A stretch of DNA of 64,000 nucleotides from Diphasiastrum complanatum (lineage: Eukaryota > Streptophyta > Lycopodiopsida > Lycopodiales > Lycopodiaceae), in NCBI GenBank assembly GCA_029204225.1, contig CM055098.1:49977063-50041062 (forward strand). Direction: 5' to 3'. Below the pieces are notes generated by a model. The model was not told the origin of the DNA, ran no database searches, and saw only the letters and a list, made by a program, of their open reading frames with translations. The translations under genes and the position numbers were made by a program. Below are positions 22,216 through 34,635 of the stretch, piece after piece (position 1 is the stretch's first letter; each line of letters opens with the position of its first letter).

Positions 22216-23465
22216 ATGATTGTCATGATTCTTTCTCAAATGATTTGTTCAACATGGGTAGTACTCAGTTCAACACTCAGGTACAGTGCTCCATAATCAT
22301 ACAGCTCAGATAAGTTATGATCAGTAGAACACCCGCTTTAGTGAGATTTTCCATGGGCAGCGACCAAAAAGGTTACCAAGATTGGTTCTGAAGTAGACGT
22401 TCACAATCACTTTTAATGCATAGACGGTCGATGTTCACTTTAAGAAGTCCATCCCACACAAACTCTAATGGAGTTCTCTCCAATGTTTAACACCCAATTC
22501 AATGTACTGAAAGCCAAAGCTCAGAATGCCAGTATGAATACTTAAGAACCAGTGGTCATAACTTAGGCAGAAACACTAAAACTCCACACTTAGAACTGCG
22601 CATGCGGGTCAAATATGCTTTAATATAAATCATCATGAAATTTGCTACCTCATTAGTACTCTAAAGCAGGTAAAGATCTACTGACGATCAATATTGTAAA
22701 TTGTTAAAAGATCAGCATGAGTCAGCACTCATAAAAAGTTGACAAATCAACGCTCTATTGCTGATGGACCAGAGCTCGAATTCATGATGAGCGCTTAGAA
22801 GCGTGCAGAGATCTACTGGAAGTCAGCACTATTTCAGCGCTCTGGTGGCCGAGAGTAGCAATGGAACTCAGAGTAGTTCCCGTGACACAAATTCATCTCA
22901 GAGCGGTGTATGACTGATTACAATATAGCGATCACACACAATGCATCCATCCTTAGCTTGGAAAACTGGCGCCTTCCACCGTTGATCCATCAATAGACCA
23001 CAAAATTTTTGGATACATGGTGCTCAGCATACATGTAGTAGACACAATAGAAGCACTCAAACTTTCTGCTAAAATCTTGCCTCAGTGGATGATTTATTGA
23101 TTCAGGTAGGTCACTCATAGCTTAATGATATTTGGAACAGGGAATATCTTTCATGAACACTCTCGACTAGAGGTAGATATCGCAAACCAATGCCCAAATT
23201 GGCTATGGTCTGCTCAGACAGCAACAACCTGTTCAATAAGCTGCAATGATCAAAGATGCATGGCTAGAATGAGAGTCCATCACTCCTGCAGTGTCTATAA
23301 TAGTCATCATTCATGCTCAATAATTTGTGTAGATGAGTGTCTGTCATTCAGTGGCATCTATCATAACGCTATGATCAAGCATTCAGCTAGAAAGTTGGGC
23401 TAATATAACTTTTCAAGATCCAGCCTTCGATAATTTGGACAATGTTCAACTTTAGTATATACTTA
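22216..23465. other. no gene recognised
   Basis: No coding frame with a family resemblance. A 92-codon frame at 23125-23403 (plus) is not convincing. This may be degenerate internal sequence of the element whose 3' end is marked by the polypurine tract at 23468. Confidence 0.35.
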
Positions 23466-23467
23466 GA

Positions 23468-23560
23468 TTAAGAGGGGGTGTTAGATTTATTTCCTCTAGT
23501 CAACTAAATCCCATTTTCAATCTGCCTCCATTCATGTCTCTTATCAGAACTGGCTCCATA
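23468..23560 (+). mobile_element. polypurine tract and start of a copia-type 3' LTR
   Basis: ATTAAGAGGGGG is followed directly by TGTTAGATTT at 23479, a standard PPT/LTR junction on the plus strand. The LTR should extend for several hundred bases to the right, but I cannot find its end or a second copy. The sequence to about 24790 has no gene. Confidence 0.5.
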
Positions 23561-24794
23561 GTAAATATTTCTTCTATGTTATTGCCTTCATGCATTTCAC
23601 TTCTCATAGATAGCTTCATCCTTCTTCATAGAGCAGCTTCTTTGTCAACACTGAATCAACTAGCACTTCAGATGCGGACTTGATGGTAGCAGGTCTATAG
23701 TTCTGGAAGGTCTGATGGTCGTCTCTCAAAGAACCAATTCGCAATTATGAGCATTCTCAGCAGGAGATAGCTCCGTTAGATTGTGTGGACCGAAGGTCAC
23801 AGACCTTTTGATTCTTGCACTTCATTGGTAGCACAGAAAAAGAAATGGTTATCATGGCACTAATACCCATGCAACGTAAATAGCTCGAAACTTGAGAATC
23901 AACTTCTCTTTTGTGATAAGTCTATGCTCAGGCATCAATGCTCAGTCCAGAGATGATCATTTGTATTTTAGACATCACGGCAGCTAACTCACAGAACTAC
24001 TCATCGTGTAACAATTCAGGTACTCAAAGAAGACTCAAGGAGTTCTCTCATAGCTCGCTTAATAAACTCTCATGAAAGAAATGGCATGGATGAGACAAAG
24101 TCTCCCTGCTACGCTTCACACAAGACTCTCACACAAAAGTAAGACATGAAAGATACGAGAGGTTGAGATACAAGATAGTCAATGACTTGAGAAGAAGAGT
24201 GATGATTGGTGGCCATGCACACATGCACCTTTATTCCCCAATCTTTCATCTTTTCACTTTCATTTGCTCTTTGATCATTTCACTTTTCATTTCTAAGGGT
24301 CAACTTGGACCTTAATGAAATTTGAGACTTGTGGATAGGGCCACATGGGCATCCTTGACCACGGTACATGGCCCATGTGGGGCATTGTCCTTTCAAATGG
24401 CATTGCTCCATGTGGCAACCTAGTCAAAAGGCTCATGCTCAGTCTCTTGTTGTTCCCTCGACATTTTCTCAAGTCCAGACGGTCCTAATCACTTCCTCGG
24501 GTTTTTATGATGATTGACCCATGGATGGCACTTTTGCTTTGGGTATTCCTTCAATTTTAAAGGTCTAGCCTAGTTTTGGTCCTATGTCCCATCGTCCTCA
24601 ACTCGGCACTTGATAATTCCACATGCCGCATTGCCCAATTTTTCTTTTTGGTGGTAATATTTTACGACTTGGCCCATGATTGTTGTTTTGATCCATATTG
24701 ACTAGTTGGGTGAAAATGATGATCTTTGCCAAAAATTCTCGATGTATCTCATATATTCAGATGCTCGAAAAGACTAAATGGTCTCTAACATTAT

Positions 24795-25540
24795 CATGTG
24801 AATTATGACTTTTTGAGTGACATCTTGAAATATCAAGAGCCAACAACCTTTGAAGAAGCAAAGGACCTTAAGAAATGGCAAAGGGCTATGGAGTATGGGA
24901 TGGACTCGATCCGAAGACATAATACATGGGATGTGGTTGATCATCCACTGGGTAAGAAACCCATTGACAATACATGAGTGTATAGAAATAAATTTTATGT
25001 GGATTTTTAGATTGGAAAGTACAAGTCACGCTTAGTAGTGAAGGATTATGAGCAAAACAAAGGCATTGATTACAAAGAAATGTTTGTTCCTATGGAAAAA
25101 TGCTAACACTATGCCTTATAGTTGCATTGGCATCCTATTTTGGGTGGAAGATCCACCAAATGGATGTAAAGTCTATGTTTTTGAATGGTGACTTGGAAGA
25201 ACAGGTATACATGGCCCAACAACAAGGCTTCATTATTGAGATGCCAATGAAGATCAAGTTTGCAAGCTATGAAAGGCACTTTATGGACTTAAGCAAGCAC
25301 CATGAGTGTGGTATGGACACATCAATAGTTAATTTCTCTCCGACAAGTTTATGAGAACCAATTCTTGATCCAAATCTTTATGTTTTTATGAGTGATGATT
25401 GCATTGCCATTGTATTGTACATTGATGACATCATTATTATAGAAAATGATGAGAATCTCATTCATACTATTCAGGCTAATCTAACCAAGCAATTTTAAAT
25501 GACTGATCTTGAAAATATTTCACATGACTAAAGCAATTTA
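24795..25540 (+). pseudogene. copia reverse transcriptase fragment
   Basis: RT can be followed through several frames: EPTTFEEAKDLKKWQRAM (about 24838), KSRLVVKDYEQNKGIDYKE, HQMDVKSMFLNGDLEEQVYM (25152-25213), then VLYIDDIIII (about 25412-25441), where the catalytic YVDD is YIDD. Multiple stops make it a pseudogene. No LTR or RNase H is attached. Confidence 0.85.
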
Positions 25541-25854
25541 AAATCTCATGATTCTGAAAATGATCAAAATATCACTTTATATGAGAGAAACGACAATCTG
25601 AGAATGTGTGGTTTATTGTTCTATTATATTACAACTTGCTAATGTGTTCATGAAATCTTTGGACAAAAAAAAGTTTGAAATTTTTAGAACTAAACTTAGT
25701 GTGGAAGTGATTATATAAACCTTGCAATTTCTTAATGTAGAAAATCTCTATGCGTAGATGTTATGCTATTATGAAGGCATGTTTATATGGATGTTACTAT
25801 AATTTTTTTCTTTTGTAAAAAACATTATATGTTTGAGGAAGAGACACAATAACA
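25541..25854. other. no gene recognised
   Basis: AT-rich sequence after the copia RT fragment with no coding frame. Confidence 0.4.
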
Positions 25855-26215
25855 ATCATGCGGATTCCGACGTGGGCGTCCAATGGATTTCACGAAATTT
25901 ATACTCCGTTGCATTTCGACGCGTCAGATCCCGACGTCCAAGTAAAAATTTCCAGATTGGACGTCTAGTGATCGGGAAACTATGGCGCCAACCAATTTTC
26001 AAACGTGTCATCGGATTCTGACATTCCGACATGGATATAGCATGGAATATTTGGTTATGCTGACATCCGACGTGGACGTTGGAATCCATCACAATGCAAC
26101 GTACACATCAGCAATCCAAAACCCGAAAACTTTATCGATTTGACTACAGAGGATCACGGATGTCGGATTCCGATGTATTTTTGGATGTTAGATTCTGACG
26201 TCTGTTGGAATTTCT
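25855..26215. repeat. cluster of TCCGACGT-like motifs
   Basis: Variants of GGATTCCGACGTGG recur about every 30-60 bp: about 25861, 25928, 25957 (GGACGTC), 26010, 26064, 26162 and 26192. Several are followed by a second GACGT or GGACGTTGG, as if a short unit had been repeated and mutated. The core CCGAC is also the DRE/CRT element of plant stress promoters, but no gene follows. Confidence 0.5.
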
Positions 26216-26509
26216 GATTTTCACGCTTTCTTGAGTTTCTCACTCTTTTTGGTGGCGTTTGGAGCTTGGTGCTTGGAGATTTTGGAGTTTTTGGGAAGAT
26301 TTGGAGTTTTTGGAAAGATTTGAAGCTTTCGGAAGTAGTTGTTTTGTGTTTGTATTTGTGAAAGAAAGAGAGAAGGGATATTAAAAAGTGAGGAGGGGAG
26401 AAGTAAATGAAGGAAAAGTGCATGTAAAGTAGATGAGAGTTATATGATTGTTTGAATAGTAAAGATAATAATGTGGAGGTTGAAATGTAAAGTAAGTGTA
26501 TGAATTTTT

Positions 26510-26512
<3 letters not shown>

Positions 26513-26586
<74 letters not shown>
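26513..26586. repeat. (AT)37 microsatellite
   Basis: Uninterrupted AT repeat of 74 bp. A conserved block starting TATTTTGCATTGATTTAGAA follows it about 25 bp later. Confidence 0.95.
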
Positions 26587-26589
<3 letters not shown>

Positions 26590-26684
26590 GTGTGTATGTG
26601 TGTATGTTTTGTATTTTGCATTGATTTAGAAATTAGGATAACAGATAAATAGATAGTTTTTGGTAGTGATAGAGCATTAGATTT

Positions 26685-26786
<102 letters not shown>

Positions 26787-27212
26787 TGTATTTTGCATTT
26801 TGCATTGATTTAGAAGTTAGGATATTAGATAGTATTTGATAGTAATTATAAGACCAGCTAATACCCATTTTAAAGGTCTTTGGATGAAGAAAAATCCACG
26901 TTGTCATTCCAAAATTAAAAATAAAAATTCTACGTCAACAAATTTTTATGATGAGTTGGAATCTATTCTCTTCGCTTATCTACGTTTGGGACACGACCTT
27001 GGTGGACTATTTTGGACACAACCCAAAGACGTGACCATTTGGTGTATATCGCTTAGCGCTCGCACTCTCGCTGTCAATATCTCTCGTCCTCTCAATAGAT
27101 CTTTCCAAAGGAAAAATCCATCGTGTTGGCGCTGGTGCTCTGTCTCTCTTTCTTCCTCTCGATCGATCTTGCAAAAGGAGAAATAAATGTTGGGCTTATT
27201 TTCCACTTGAGC

Positions 27213-27213
<1 letters not shown>

Positions 27214-27263
<50 letters not shown>
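27214..27263. repeat. (TC)25 microsatellite
   Basis: Uninterrupted TC repeat of 50 bp. The preceding CT-rich text (27060-27180) is partly similar in composition but not a repeat. Confidence 0.95.
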
Positions 27264-27269
<6 letters not shown>

Positions 27270-28740
27270 ACTAAAAGGAGGCAAAAAGATGGTCCCATGA
27301 TAGGCCTTAAAATCTCCCGAAAGGCAATTACTAAGATTGATATAAAACTAGCTGCCACCATCTCTAGTGAAGCGAAAAGCATCTTAAGAAGCTTAAAACA
27401 GCCATGAGCCATGGACAGTTATCAAGTGCCAAGGTATACGTCGCAAGTCTTTTGAATGACAAGCTCTGCTTTTGAGAAACTGATCACCTCTCTCGATCAC
27501 TGCATCAGTATATTCTCTTAGAAGATTAGGTATCTACCAAAGTGAGGATTTATATCATTAAAAGTCATGTGTTCACTGACAATTCTTATAGTTGATCACC
27601 TGAAGCTTTACTCAGAAAGAGAAAAGACATACATCGATTATTCTCCCTGAATATCTAACTCACTAGAACGTTCAAGAGAAGAAATGTTGTCATCACAAAC
27701 CCACTCACCTCCATTTCCATGAATTTTGACCTTGCAGGGAACAAGCTTCGTCATCCGTGCGTATCAGCATCAACTAAGGAACAATGTTACAACAGAGTCT
27801 TGATCGGTGATCGGAGAAGTTTGTCAGAGTTCGACTAAGCAGCAAGAGAGTGGCAGAGAATTCAATTCAAATGGACACCATATTTGTTGGCATTTCATCT
27901 TACGAAACTTATCTGCCGGATAAGTCACCCGTTTTGCATAGAATCACACTCACGTTTCCATTGGTAGTAAATGATGCATTTGGTAGCAAAGGTTTGTGAG
28001 CCATGGACGATAGAGGCTAGCATAATTGAGCTGGGCCATGCATTTGTGCGCTTTCATGAGCTTTTTGATAGAAAATTTTTCAAAAACTCAAATGTAGAAA
28101 CAATAATTATCCAGTTTCTACTACTGCAACATATGGCAGACTACAATTATAGATTTACTGCATGAATAATAGGCGGAAGAGAAAATGAATCAGTCAGACA
28201 TAAAACAATTGTATATTCCTGCGTCTAATGCACTCTTGCATTCATATCATCTAAATTACAGATTACAACAAACTTTGTGTGTTGTTTGGATATCAAACAG
28301 CGCGATACCGCAAGAGAGCTACTCTCACTTACGAACAGCTAGTATCATATACTAACATCTTTTTGTTTTTATAACTACAGTCTGTCTCTCGTTAATCCTA
28401 TATATAGAGAATGGAGAGACTACTGATCTAATCTCTAGTAATTAAAAGAACATCCTAACTCAGATTTCTTCTAGTTAGTGGTCCTTGTCCACTTTTGCTT
28501 TGCTGCATTCTGTTACACATTCATGCTTTGGTTCTGATATTGCAAAAGTGCAAAATATGCGAAAAGTGCGACAAGCACCAAAAAAATGCCTATCATGCAA
28601 AATTGGCTTTGTGGAAAAAGCAAAGAGAGAGAGAATGTCTTGAAGGCTTCGCGAAAATCCTGAAGGCTTCGCAAAAATGCCAAAGCAAGAGAATCTACCG
28701 AAGGCTTCTCAAAAATCTCGAAGGTTTCTGAAGTTTACAA
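27264..28740. other. no gene recognised; right part may be a copia LTR
   Basis: 27264-28300 has no recognisable coding content. The part at about 28380-28750 may be the 3' LTR of the minus-strand copia to its right: it has TATATATAGAG at 28399 and four spaced copies of GAAGGCTTC/GAAGGTTTC (28640, 28662, 28700, 28722). Confidence 0.35.
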
Positions 28741-28752
28741 ATTTTCAACGGC

Positions 28753-29424
28753 TCCCTCTTGAACTGAGGAAACCTTCATCTAATTCCCATTGACATTCTC
28801 TGTTTTTCAAATTGGATCTTGTTCAAAGGCTTTGTGAGTACATCTGCCATCATGTCGGATGATTTAACATACTGAATCGTCAACTCCTTTTTCTAAATCA
28901 GATCTATAATGTGGTGATACTTAGTGGAATGTGCTTGGTTTGGGAGTGAAAAACAGAATCCTCGGTGAGGTGGATTGCACTTTTGGCTATCCATATATAT
29001 TATAGTGGATTGAACCTGTGGTTCATTCAATTCGTTCAATAGCATTTGAAGCCACACTATCTCATTTGTATTTTTAGATGCAGCAACATATTTTGCTTTA
29101 CACGAGGATTGAGCAACTAAGGTTTGCTTCTTGCATACTCAATTTACTACTGATCCGCAAAGCATAAAACATCCACCAAAGACAGATTTACTGTCATCTC
29201 TGCTGCTAGCCCAAGTGGCATCACTATATGCAAGCAGTTCAAAATTAGAATCATTGCAGAAGGTTATCCCATACCTAGTTGTAATTTTAATGTACTGAAT
29301 GATTCTCCTGGCCATTCTCCAATGCTTCTCACTTGGATTACCAGAGAATTGGCTAAGTGAGTATAGTACCATAGTGATGTCAGGTCTGGTGCAAACTGCC
29401 AGGTACATAAGGCTTCCAATAAGG
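28753..29424 (-). pseudogene. copia RNase H fragment
   Basis: Minus-strand sequence from 29424 gives GSLMYLAVCTRPDITMVLYS, then LLAYSDATWASSRDD with the RNase H Asp, KKQTLVAQSSCKAKYVAAS, and YMDSQKCNPP, ending near a polypurine tract (TCAAGAGGGAG, 28763-28753). Stops are present. It resembles the copia at 46093-47551. The right edge is cut cleanly by the LTR starting at 29425. Confidence 0.85.
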
Positions 29425-29689
29425 TGTTAGAAATCAATAATAAACTTCATTGTTATTGTCTACGATGTACATTAATGTTGACAATTGTTACCAGCTGTAA
29501 TTAGCTGTAGGCTAGTCTATTAGTCTATTCGTAGGTTTTCTCTCTCTATCATGGTTCAGGGTTTATATGTACATTTTATATTCAATATGATGTTAGTGTG
29601 ATAGAGTGATATTTCGTGTTCTTCTTCCATCTCCCTACTTGGTGATTGTTTATGGTGAATGCTTGATGTTGCATTTCTGATTGTTGACA
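29425..29689 (+). mobile_element. copia LTR (265 bp)
   Basis: It begins TGTTAGAAAT and ends ATTGTTGACA, and is followed at once by a canonical primer site, so it is a plus-strand 5' LTR. It interrupts the minus-strand RNase H on its left. Only about 150 bp of its internal region remains before another LTR fragment begins (29849). Confidence 0.75.
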
Positions 29690-29701
29690 TGGTATCAGAG
29701 C
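29690..29701 (+). promoter_or_regulatory. copia primer binding site (tRNA-Met)
   Basis: TGGTATCAGAGC directly after the LTR end, the exact consensus of plant copia elements. Confidence 0.9.
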
Positions 29702-29848
29702 TACAATAGTCCTGCGTGCCTGATTAGTGGATACAGCTTGTCACAGGCTCCGCAACGAAGTGATAAAGCCCTTCACAGGAGGTGAAAGCTTGGAGAGACA
29801 AAAGCGGCTGGAAGAAATTCTTCTTGATGTATTTTGCAAGTTTTGGAT

Positions 29849-30249
29849 AGTGGAGGTATAAACGATACTCACTGGATCATAACAAGAGGGTGTGAATACA
29901 AAGATCGGTAAGAGACAGAGAGAGACGTAGCAAATAGAGTAAGAAAGAAAAGACACCATAGTTGTGCATGAAAATCTGCCAACGAGCAGAACACAGCGAA
30001 AGAGTAGAATGTCATTCCGCCAATGAGCGAGACACTGACGAATTCAGTCTAAATTAAAACTGATAATACAATCACTCTATTTTTGTACATCTCATCTTGT
30101 GCTGTGTATCATGATTGCTAGAATAAAATATGTTCTGTGATGCGTGGTCGAGTGTTTGGGATCCTGTAAGGGCTTCCGCACGAAAAGATAATCTAAAGAC
30201 AAAAAACTGTTCGCGATAAATAAGACGAAGAGGACGCACTTCCGTGACA
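29849..30249 (+). mobile_element. 3' half of a copia LTR, family of 45301-46080
   Basis: This is similar along its whole length to the LTR at 45301-46080 but in the opposite orientation (shared GGAGGTATAAACGAT, GATTGCTAGAATAAAATATG, GCTTCCGCACGAAAA). It ends GTGACA at 30249, and gypsy sequence starts at the next base. The first half of the LTR is missing. Either a 3' LTR flanked by its insertion target, or a recombination scar. Confidence 0.75.
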
Positions 30250-32247
30250 CCAACAACATTTGGAGTCTACCCCAATCTTTATGCAGAAAAAAGAAGATAT
30301 CAGGATATGAGGCAGTGGACTAAACATCGGCAAGAAGAAGAGGAGCTTGAAGCTACTAAAGCAACAGTCGATGTTCATCCTTCACCATTGCAGCCACCAA
30401 GAAATTCACGTATAGATATGAATGATCAATTGCATCATCATGAAGAACCCTTTAAGATGACTGAACCAGAAGCGTCGCAAACAGAACTGCTCATGAATAT
30501 TTTATCTAGTAAGATCAATATTTCATTGGGAGAGTTCTTGAAGTTGGTGCCAAAAGCAAAAGAAGTCTTAGCGCAAAAATTAGCCCAAGCAGAACCAAAA
30601 GTCCATCAAGAGCCACTTTTTTGTGCTAGATTTGAAGAATCTAAAGAAGTACTCCATGTCAGAGGCGCTTGGAAAAGTGAACAAAGAAATATCACTCTGC
30701 CGATACAGCATAGACAATTTCTTAAGGAAGCAGCTGCGATAGATGGCGGTTCAGGAGTTAACCCGATTTCTACAAAGCTATGTGCAAAAAGGGGCCTTAT
30801 AAAGATCAAGCCTGCGACTTTTGCCATTAAGCTAGATAATCAAATGGCAATTCGTCCACGAGGAAAGGTTGAAGATATACCTGTCAGAATTGTGAGAGTA
30901 CAGTTCATCATTACTTTCGTAGTAATGGACTTACTAGAAGCACCAAATGTCTACCGAGTCCTATTGGGACGTCCATGGTTACGAGTTGCACAAGTAATTC
31001 ATAGCTGGGGTACCTGGGAAAATCACTTTTGAAAATCGTGAACGTGCTGTCAAAGTTAATCCTACAACTTGGACTATCATACCAGTGGTTCAAAAAGAGG
31101 ATGATGATTCATCAACAACGGATCATACTTGTGACCCACCATAGAAAAATTTGGGAGTTCATTATGATTCTCAAATGGATACTATCAAATGGAATGAAGA
31201 TCTTGCAACGATTGATTGTAAAGTAGGATATATGTGTCAACAAGATTACTAGTTAGATTTGAGCGAGATTTCCTTATTGGCTCGAACCTTGGATACACCA
31301 TTTAATGTGCTGAATGTCGCTTGGATATCAACCGAACCTATACCAGATCAACTTATACTTGTGAGTCATGCCTTGACTTATGATGACAATGCAGAACTTA
31401 CGGACGAGATTCTAAATCATATGGATCCGACCAGATTTGGAGTGCGTAATGTTCCTGATGAACCAACAATAAAACTGCCCAAAGTAGTTATATTGAAGGA
31501 AGACAGGATCATAGGGCCAATGACGAAAAAACAAGCCAAGAGACATTATAATACGGTCCTAAAATGGGAAAATCCTCCTCAAAAGATTGATTCAGCGAAT
31601 GTTCCACCCTTACTGGATAAAACCAAAGGAAAAGTCGAGGATGATTCTACAAGTCAGAATTCTAGCAAGACATCATCGTCTCGGAAGTTATCACCTCCAT
31701 GATCAATTTCTGCTAAGAAGGCTAAGCGAAGATCCAAGACAAGTCCTTTCGAAAAGGAACAAGCAAATGTAGTCCACAGCATAATATGCCCGAACATTTT
31801 AAACGTTATACATTGGATGATGTGGTTATCATGTTACCTAAGCACATCGTGAACCCGAAGAACATGTGCCAAACTCGAAAGATGTTTACGATGGCCCAGC
31901 TAGGATAGCCAATGAATCTTGCGAAACCAGGAGAACCACAAAAGATTGTACAAGTTGGATCATAACTTAATCCTGAACAGTATCAAGCACTCTTCATGTT
32001 ACTTATTAAGTATCAAGATTGCTTTGCATGAACTTCTCAAGATCTGAAGAGTATTCCGACATCAATTATTGATACCTTTAGTACCTGATGTAGTTCCAAA
32101 GGTTACAAAGTTCTATCGCTGTAATCCTAATGTTTTGGATCTGATAAAGAAAGAACTACAGAGATTGCTTGACGCTAATTTCATTTATGAGATTGAGCAT
32201 ATCGAATGGATCTCACTGATTGTCATTGCTCCTAAAAAGAATGGGAA
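30250..32247 (+). pseudogene. gypsy fragment (gag end, protease, start of RT), relative of gypsy 1
   Basis: This is colinear with 13010-10960 of gypsy 1 on the other strand. A long frame (to 31032) covers the gag tail and protease with EAAAIDGGSGVNPISTKLC and LLGRPWLRVAQVIHSWG. After frameshifts it continues through the Ser/Lys linker (31259-31772) to the RT start (32069-32247: WISLIVIAPKKNGK). Homology stops after GGGAAA at 32247. Ends are abrupt on both sides. It shows that the gypsy 1 family was present in more than one copy. Confidence 0.85.
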
Positions 32248-32315
32248 ATTTGTTGAAAATTGTCACTTCTCACTTGACATTGGTTTGTGTAAATATTGAT
32301 CAAACATTAGAATAA

Positions 32316-33110
32316 TGTGATGATCTAATTTCACACATGTGGAGCCTGTTCCCACATGTGAAAGGATGTACTTTTCATGCTTGTATATATCTAAATTGAT
32401 TTTGTATCAATCTAGTTAGTGTGAACATGATATGACTAGTTTTTAGTCAAGTTGACTAGTCACCTAGAAATTAGTTCTTCCTTGCATGTGCATGAGTAAA
32501 TGCTCCCACATGGCAAGTGGATGTTCACACGTGTGTATAGAGTACTAGAAGATAAGAGTTGATCATTTCCATTAGATCCTTTTTTGTAGGGAATATTCCT
32601 ATATTCTAAGAGACTAGCTTTTTGGATTTTAGCCATATTCTAGAAGGTCAACTATTGGATAAGTATCAAGGATGAATAAAATGGATAAATCTGAGTGATG
32701 TGGCACTCTTAACATGTGTGAAGACCTGCTGGACTATACCAGACTCATGGATGTCCATGATCCATAAAAGGATCATCATTTTGCTAAGAAGATTGATGAG
32801 ACTTTGCATTCTACACTTTTGTGAGATTCTAGTCATTTGTCTTGTGATTTCTATGAATGATTGCTATCTATGATGATTGTACTTGTTGTTTCAGGTGCAG
32901 GCCGTACTGTGGACAGTACTCCACGCATGTGAGGCCGCTCTCACTAATTAATGATGTGTTGATCCATTGCTCTTGCTTAAATCCAAGTGTAATGAATCTA
33001 GATCAAGATCTAATGTGTAGAACTTGATAGATCCATTGATTAAGCAACCAATAACTCTCTATGACTGTAAAGTACAATCATTATTGTCCTAAAAATTGTA
33101 AAATTGATCA
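32316..33110 (+). mobile_element. 5' LTR of the copia that hosts gypsy 2 (795 bp)
   Basis: It starts TGTGATGATC and ends TTGATCA just before a consensus primer site. It contains palindromic CACATGTG and CACACGTGTG elements (32330, 32358, 32525) and a block, GGAGCCTGTTCCCACATGTG, shared with element B LTRs. The 68 bp between the gypsy fragment and this LTR is unassigned. Confidence 0.75.
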
Positions 33111-33122
33111 TGGTATCAGAGC
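33111..33122 (+). promoter_or_regulatory. copia primer binding site (tRNA-Met)
   Basis: TGGTATCAGAGC directly after the LTR end. A 585-bp leader leads to gag at 33708 and contains TTTTCACACGTGTGAAA at 33269-33285. Confidence 0.9.
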
Positions 33123-33707
33123 TAATTAAGAGAGTGATCATTGAATCATAAATCTTGTAAAGACCATTGGCAAAATTTGTTTTTGGCCAATACTAGTGAG
33201 GGCGAGTTCATCTAGAGTGATAGCTTGTAATCATTTGGATAAAAACGACTTGGAGGCTATGTATGTACTTTTCACACGTGTGAAACCATACAACAACTTT
33301 CATTTCAAGTTACTTTGTGTTTGTTGATCCAAAAATCACAATTCTAGCTCATTTTTTGTGCTTTTTGAAGCATAGTATTGATCTAGATTCATTCCAGCTA
33401 ATGCCTATGACCAAATAGTGTTTTGGATTATTGAAACATTTCTTTTAAGAGTCTAAGATCAGATCTTTGAGGCTGATTTGTTCAGATCCTTAGTTGAAGT
33501 GAAATCTCTAAGAAAAGTGTAAAGCAATTTTTTTTTCTGAGAGTGAATGAAAGCTAGGAATTTTTGGCAAGATCTTTGTGTATCATTCAAGCTTGTGTGC
33601 TAGTTTGATAGAGACAAGCCTATAGGCATTCTAGTAAGCTTTAGGCCTTTCATAGATCTTTAAAATTCAGAAATCTTTGTGATTTTAAAAAGAGCATTCA
33701 TTCTAAA

Positions 33708-34635
33708 ATGTCATCCATGGGTGGATATTTGATGGAATCAAGTGAGAGACTCACTTCCACAAATTATTCCATTTGGAAAGTTAGAATGGAATCACTCAAG
33801 AAGAGAGCAAGATTAGCTCTACATTGCATAAAGTTAAATGTATGCAATGACCTCTTGAAAGAGGTGTCTTCTTGTACCTCATCCAAAGAGGCCTAGGATT
33901 CATTAAAGAGCATCTATGAATCCATTAATACTTCAAGAATCCTCATGCTAAGAAATCAAGTTTTCCAAAGCATGAAAGGAAGTGGAGAGATCGACAAGAG
34001 TATGTCCTTAGGATCAAATCTCTTAACAAGGAGTTAAGTCCAATAGGAGAGAAGATCCAAGATCAAGAGCTAGTACAAATCATCTTGGATGGTCTAGGTG
34101 ATGAGTTCACCAACTTAGTCCAATCATTTCCCATTCAAGATACTCTTCCATCCATTGAAAAGTTACACAATGTTCTTGTGGCCGAGGAGAGTAGGCTTCT
34201 ACACCTCAAGACAAGAATGGATAGCATGTCACTTAATGGAGGAGAGGAGAAAGCTAACTTTACATCTAAAGGCAAGAAGAAGCAACTTCCATTCAAGAAA
34301 AATCAAGGCAAGGAGGCCGAGATGAAGAATGGAGGATCTACCTGCAAAGGCAAGGTGAAGAACAAGGCAAAACTCAAGTGTTTCTTTTGTGGAAAGAAAG
34401 GACACTTTGCCTTAGAATGCTACTTGAAGAAGAATCAACAAGCCAAAGGAGATCAAGGGAACATTGATCAAGAGGAAGAAGAAGAGGATGGATTCAACAC
34501 ATCCTTAATGGTTGCATCTACACCAACTTCAAGTCAAGACACATGGTGGATAGATAGTGGGGCTAGTTCTACTCTTCTATCTTGTAATGACTACACTGCT
34601 AGTGATCAAGCATGCAAGATAGATGGCATAGGATC
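33708..34635 (+). pseudogene. copia gag and start of protease, cut by gypsy 2
   Basis: ATG 33708 opens MSSMGGYLMESSERLTS then WKVRMESL, the gag start shared with element A. A stop and frameshifts follow. The frame 34085-34635 carries the zinc knuckle CFFCGKKGHFALEC and protease WWIDSGASS. Copia sequence ends at GGATC (34631-34635), where the gypsy 2 LTR starts. The continuation (from the same codon) is at 43101, inverted. Confidence 0.9.

Noticed and set aside
26976-27284. Arg/Glu-rich open frame on the minus strand
   Set aside because: Its repeat is the (TC)n tract read in reverse; the rest has no family resemblance.
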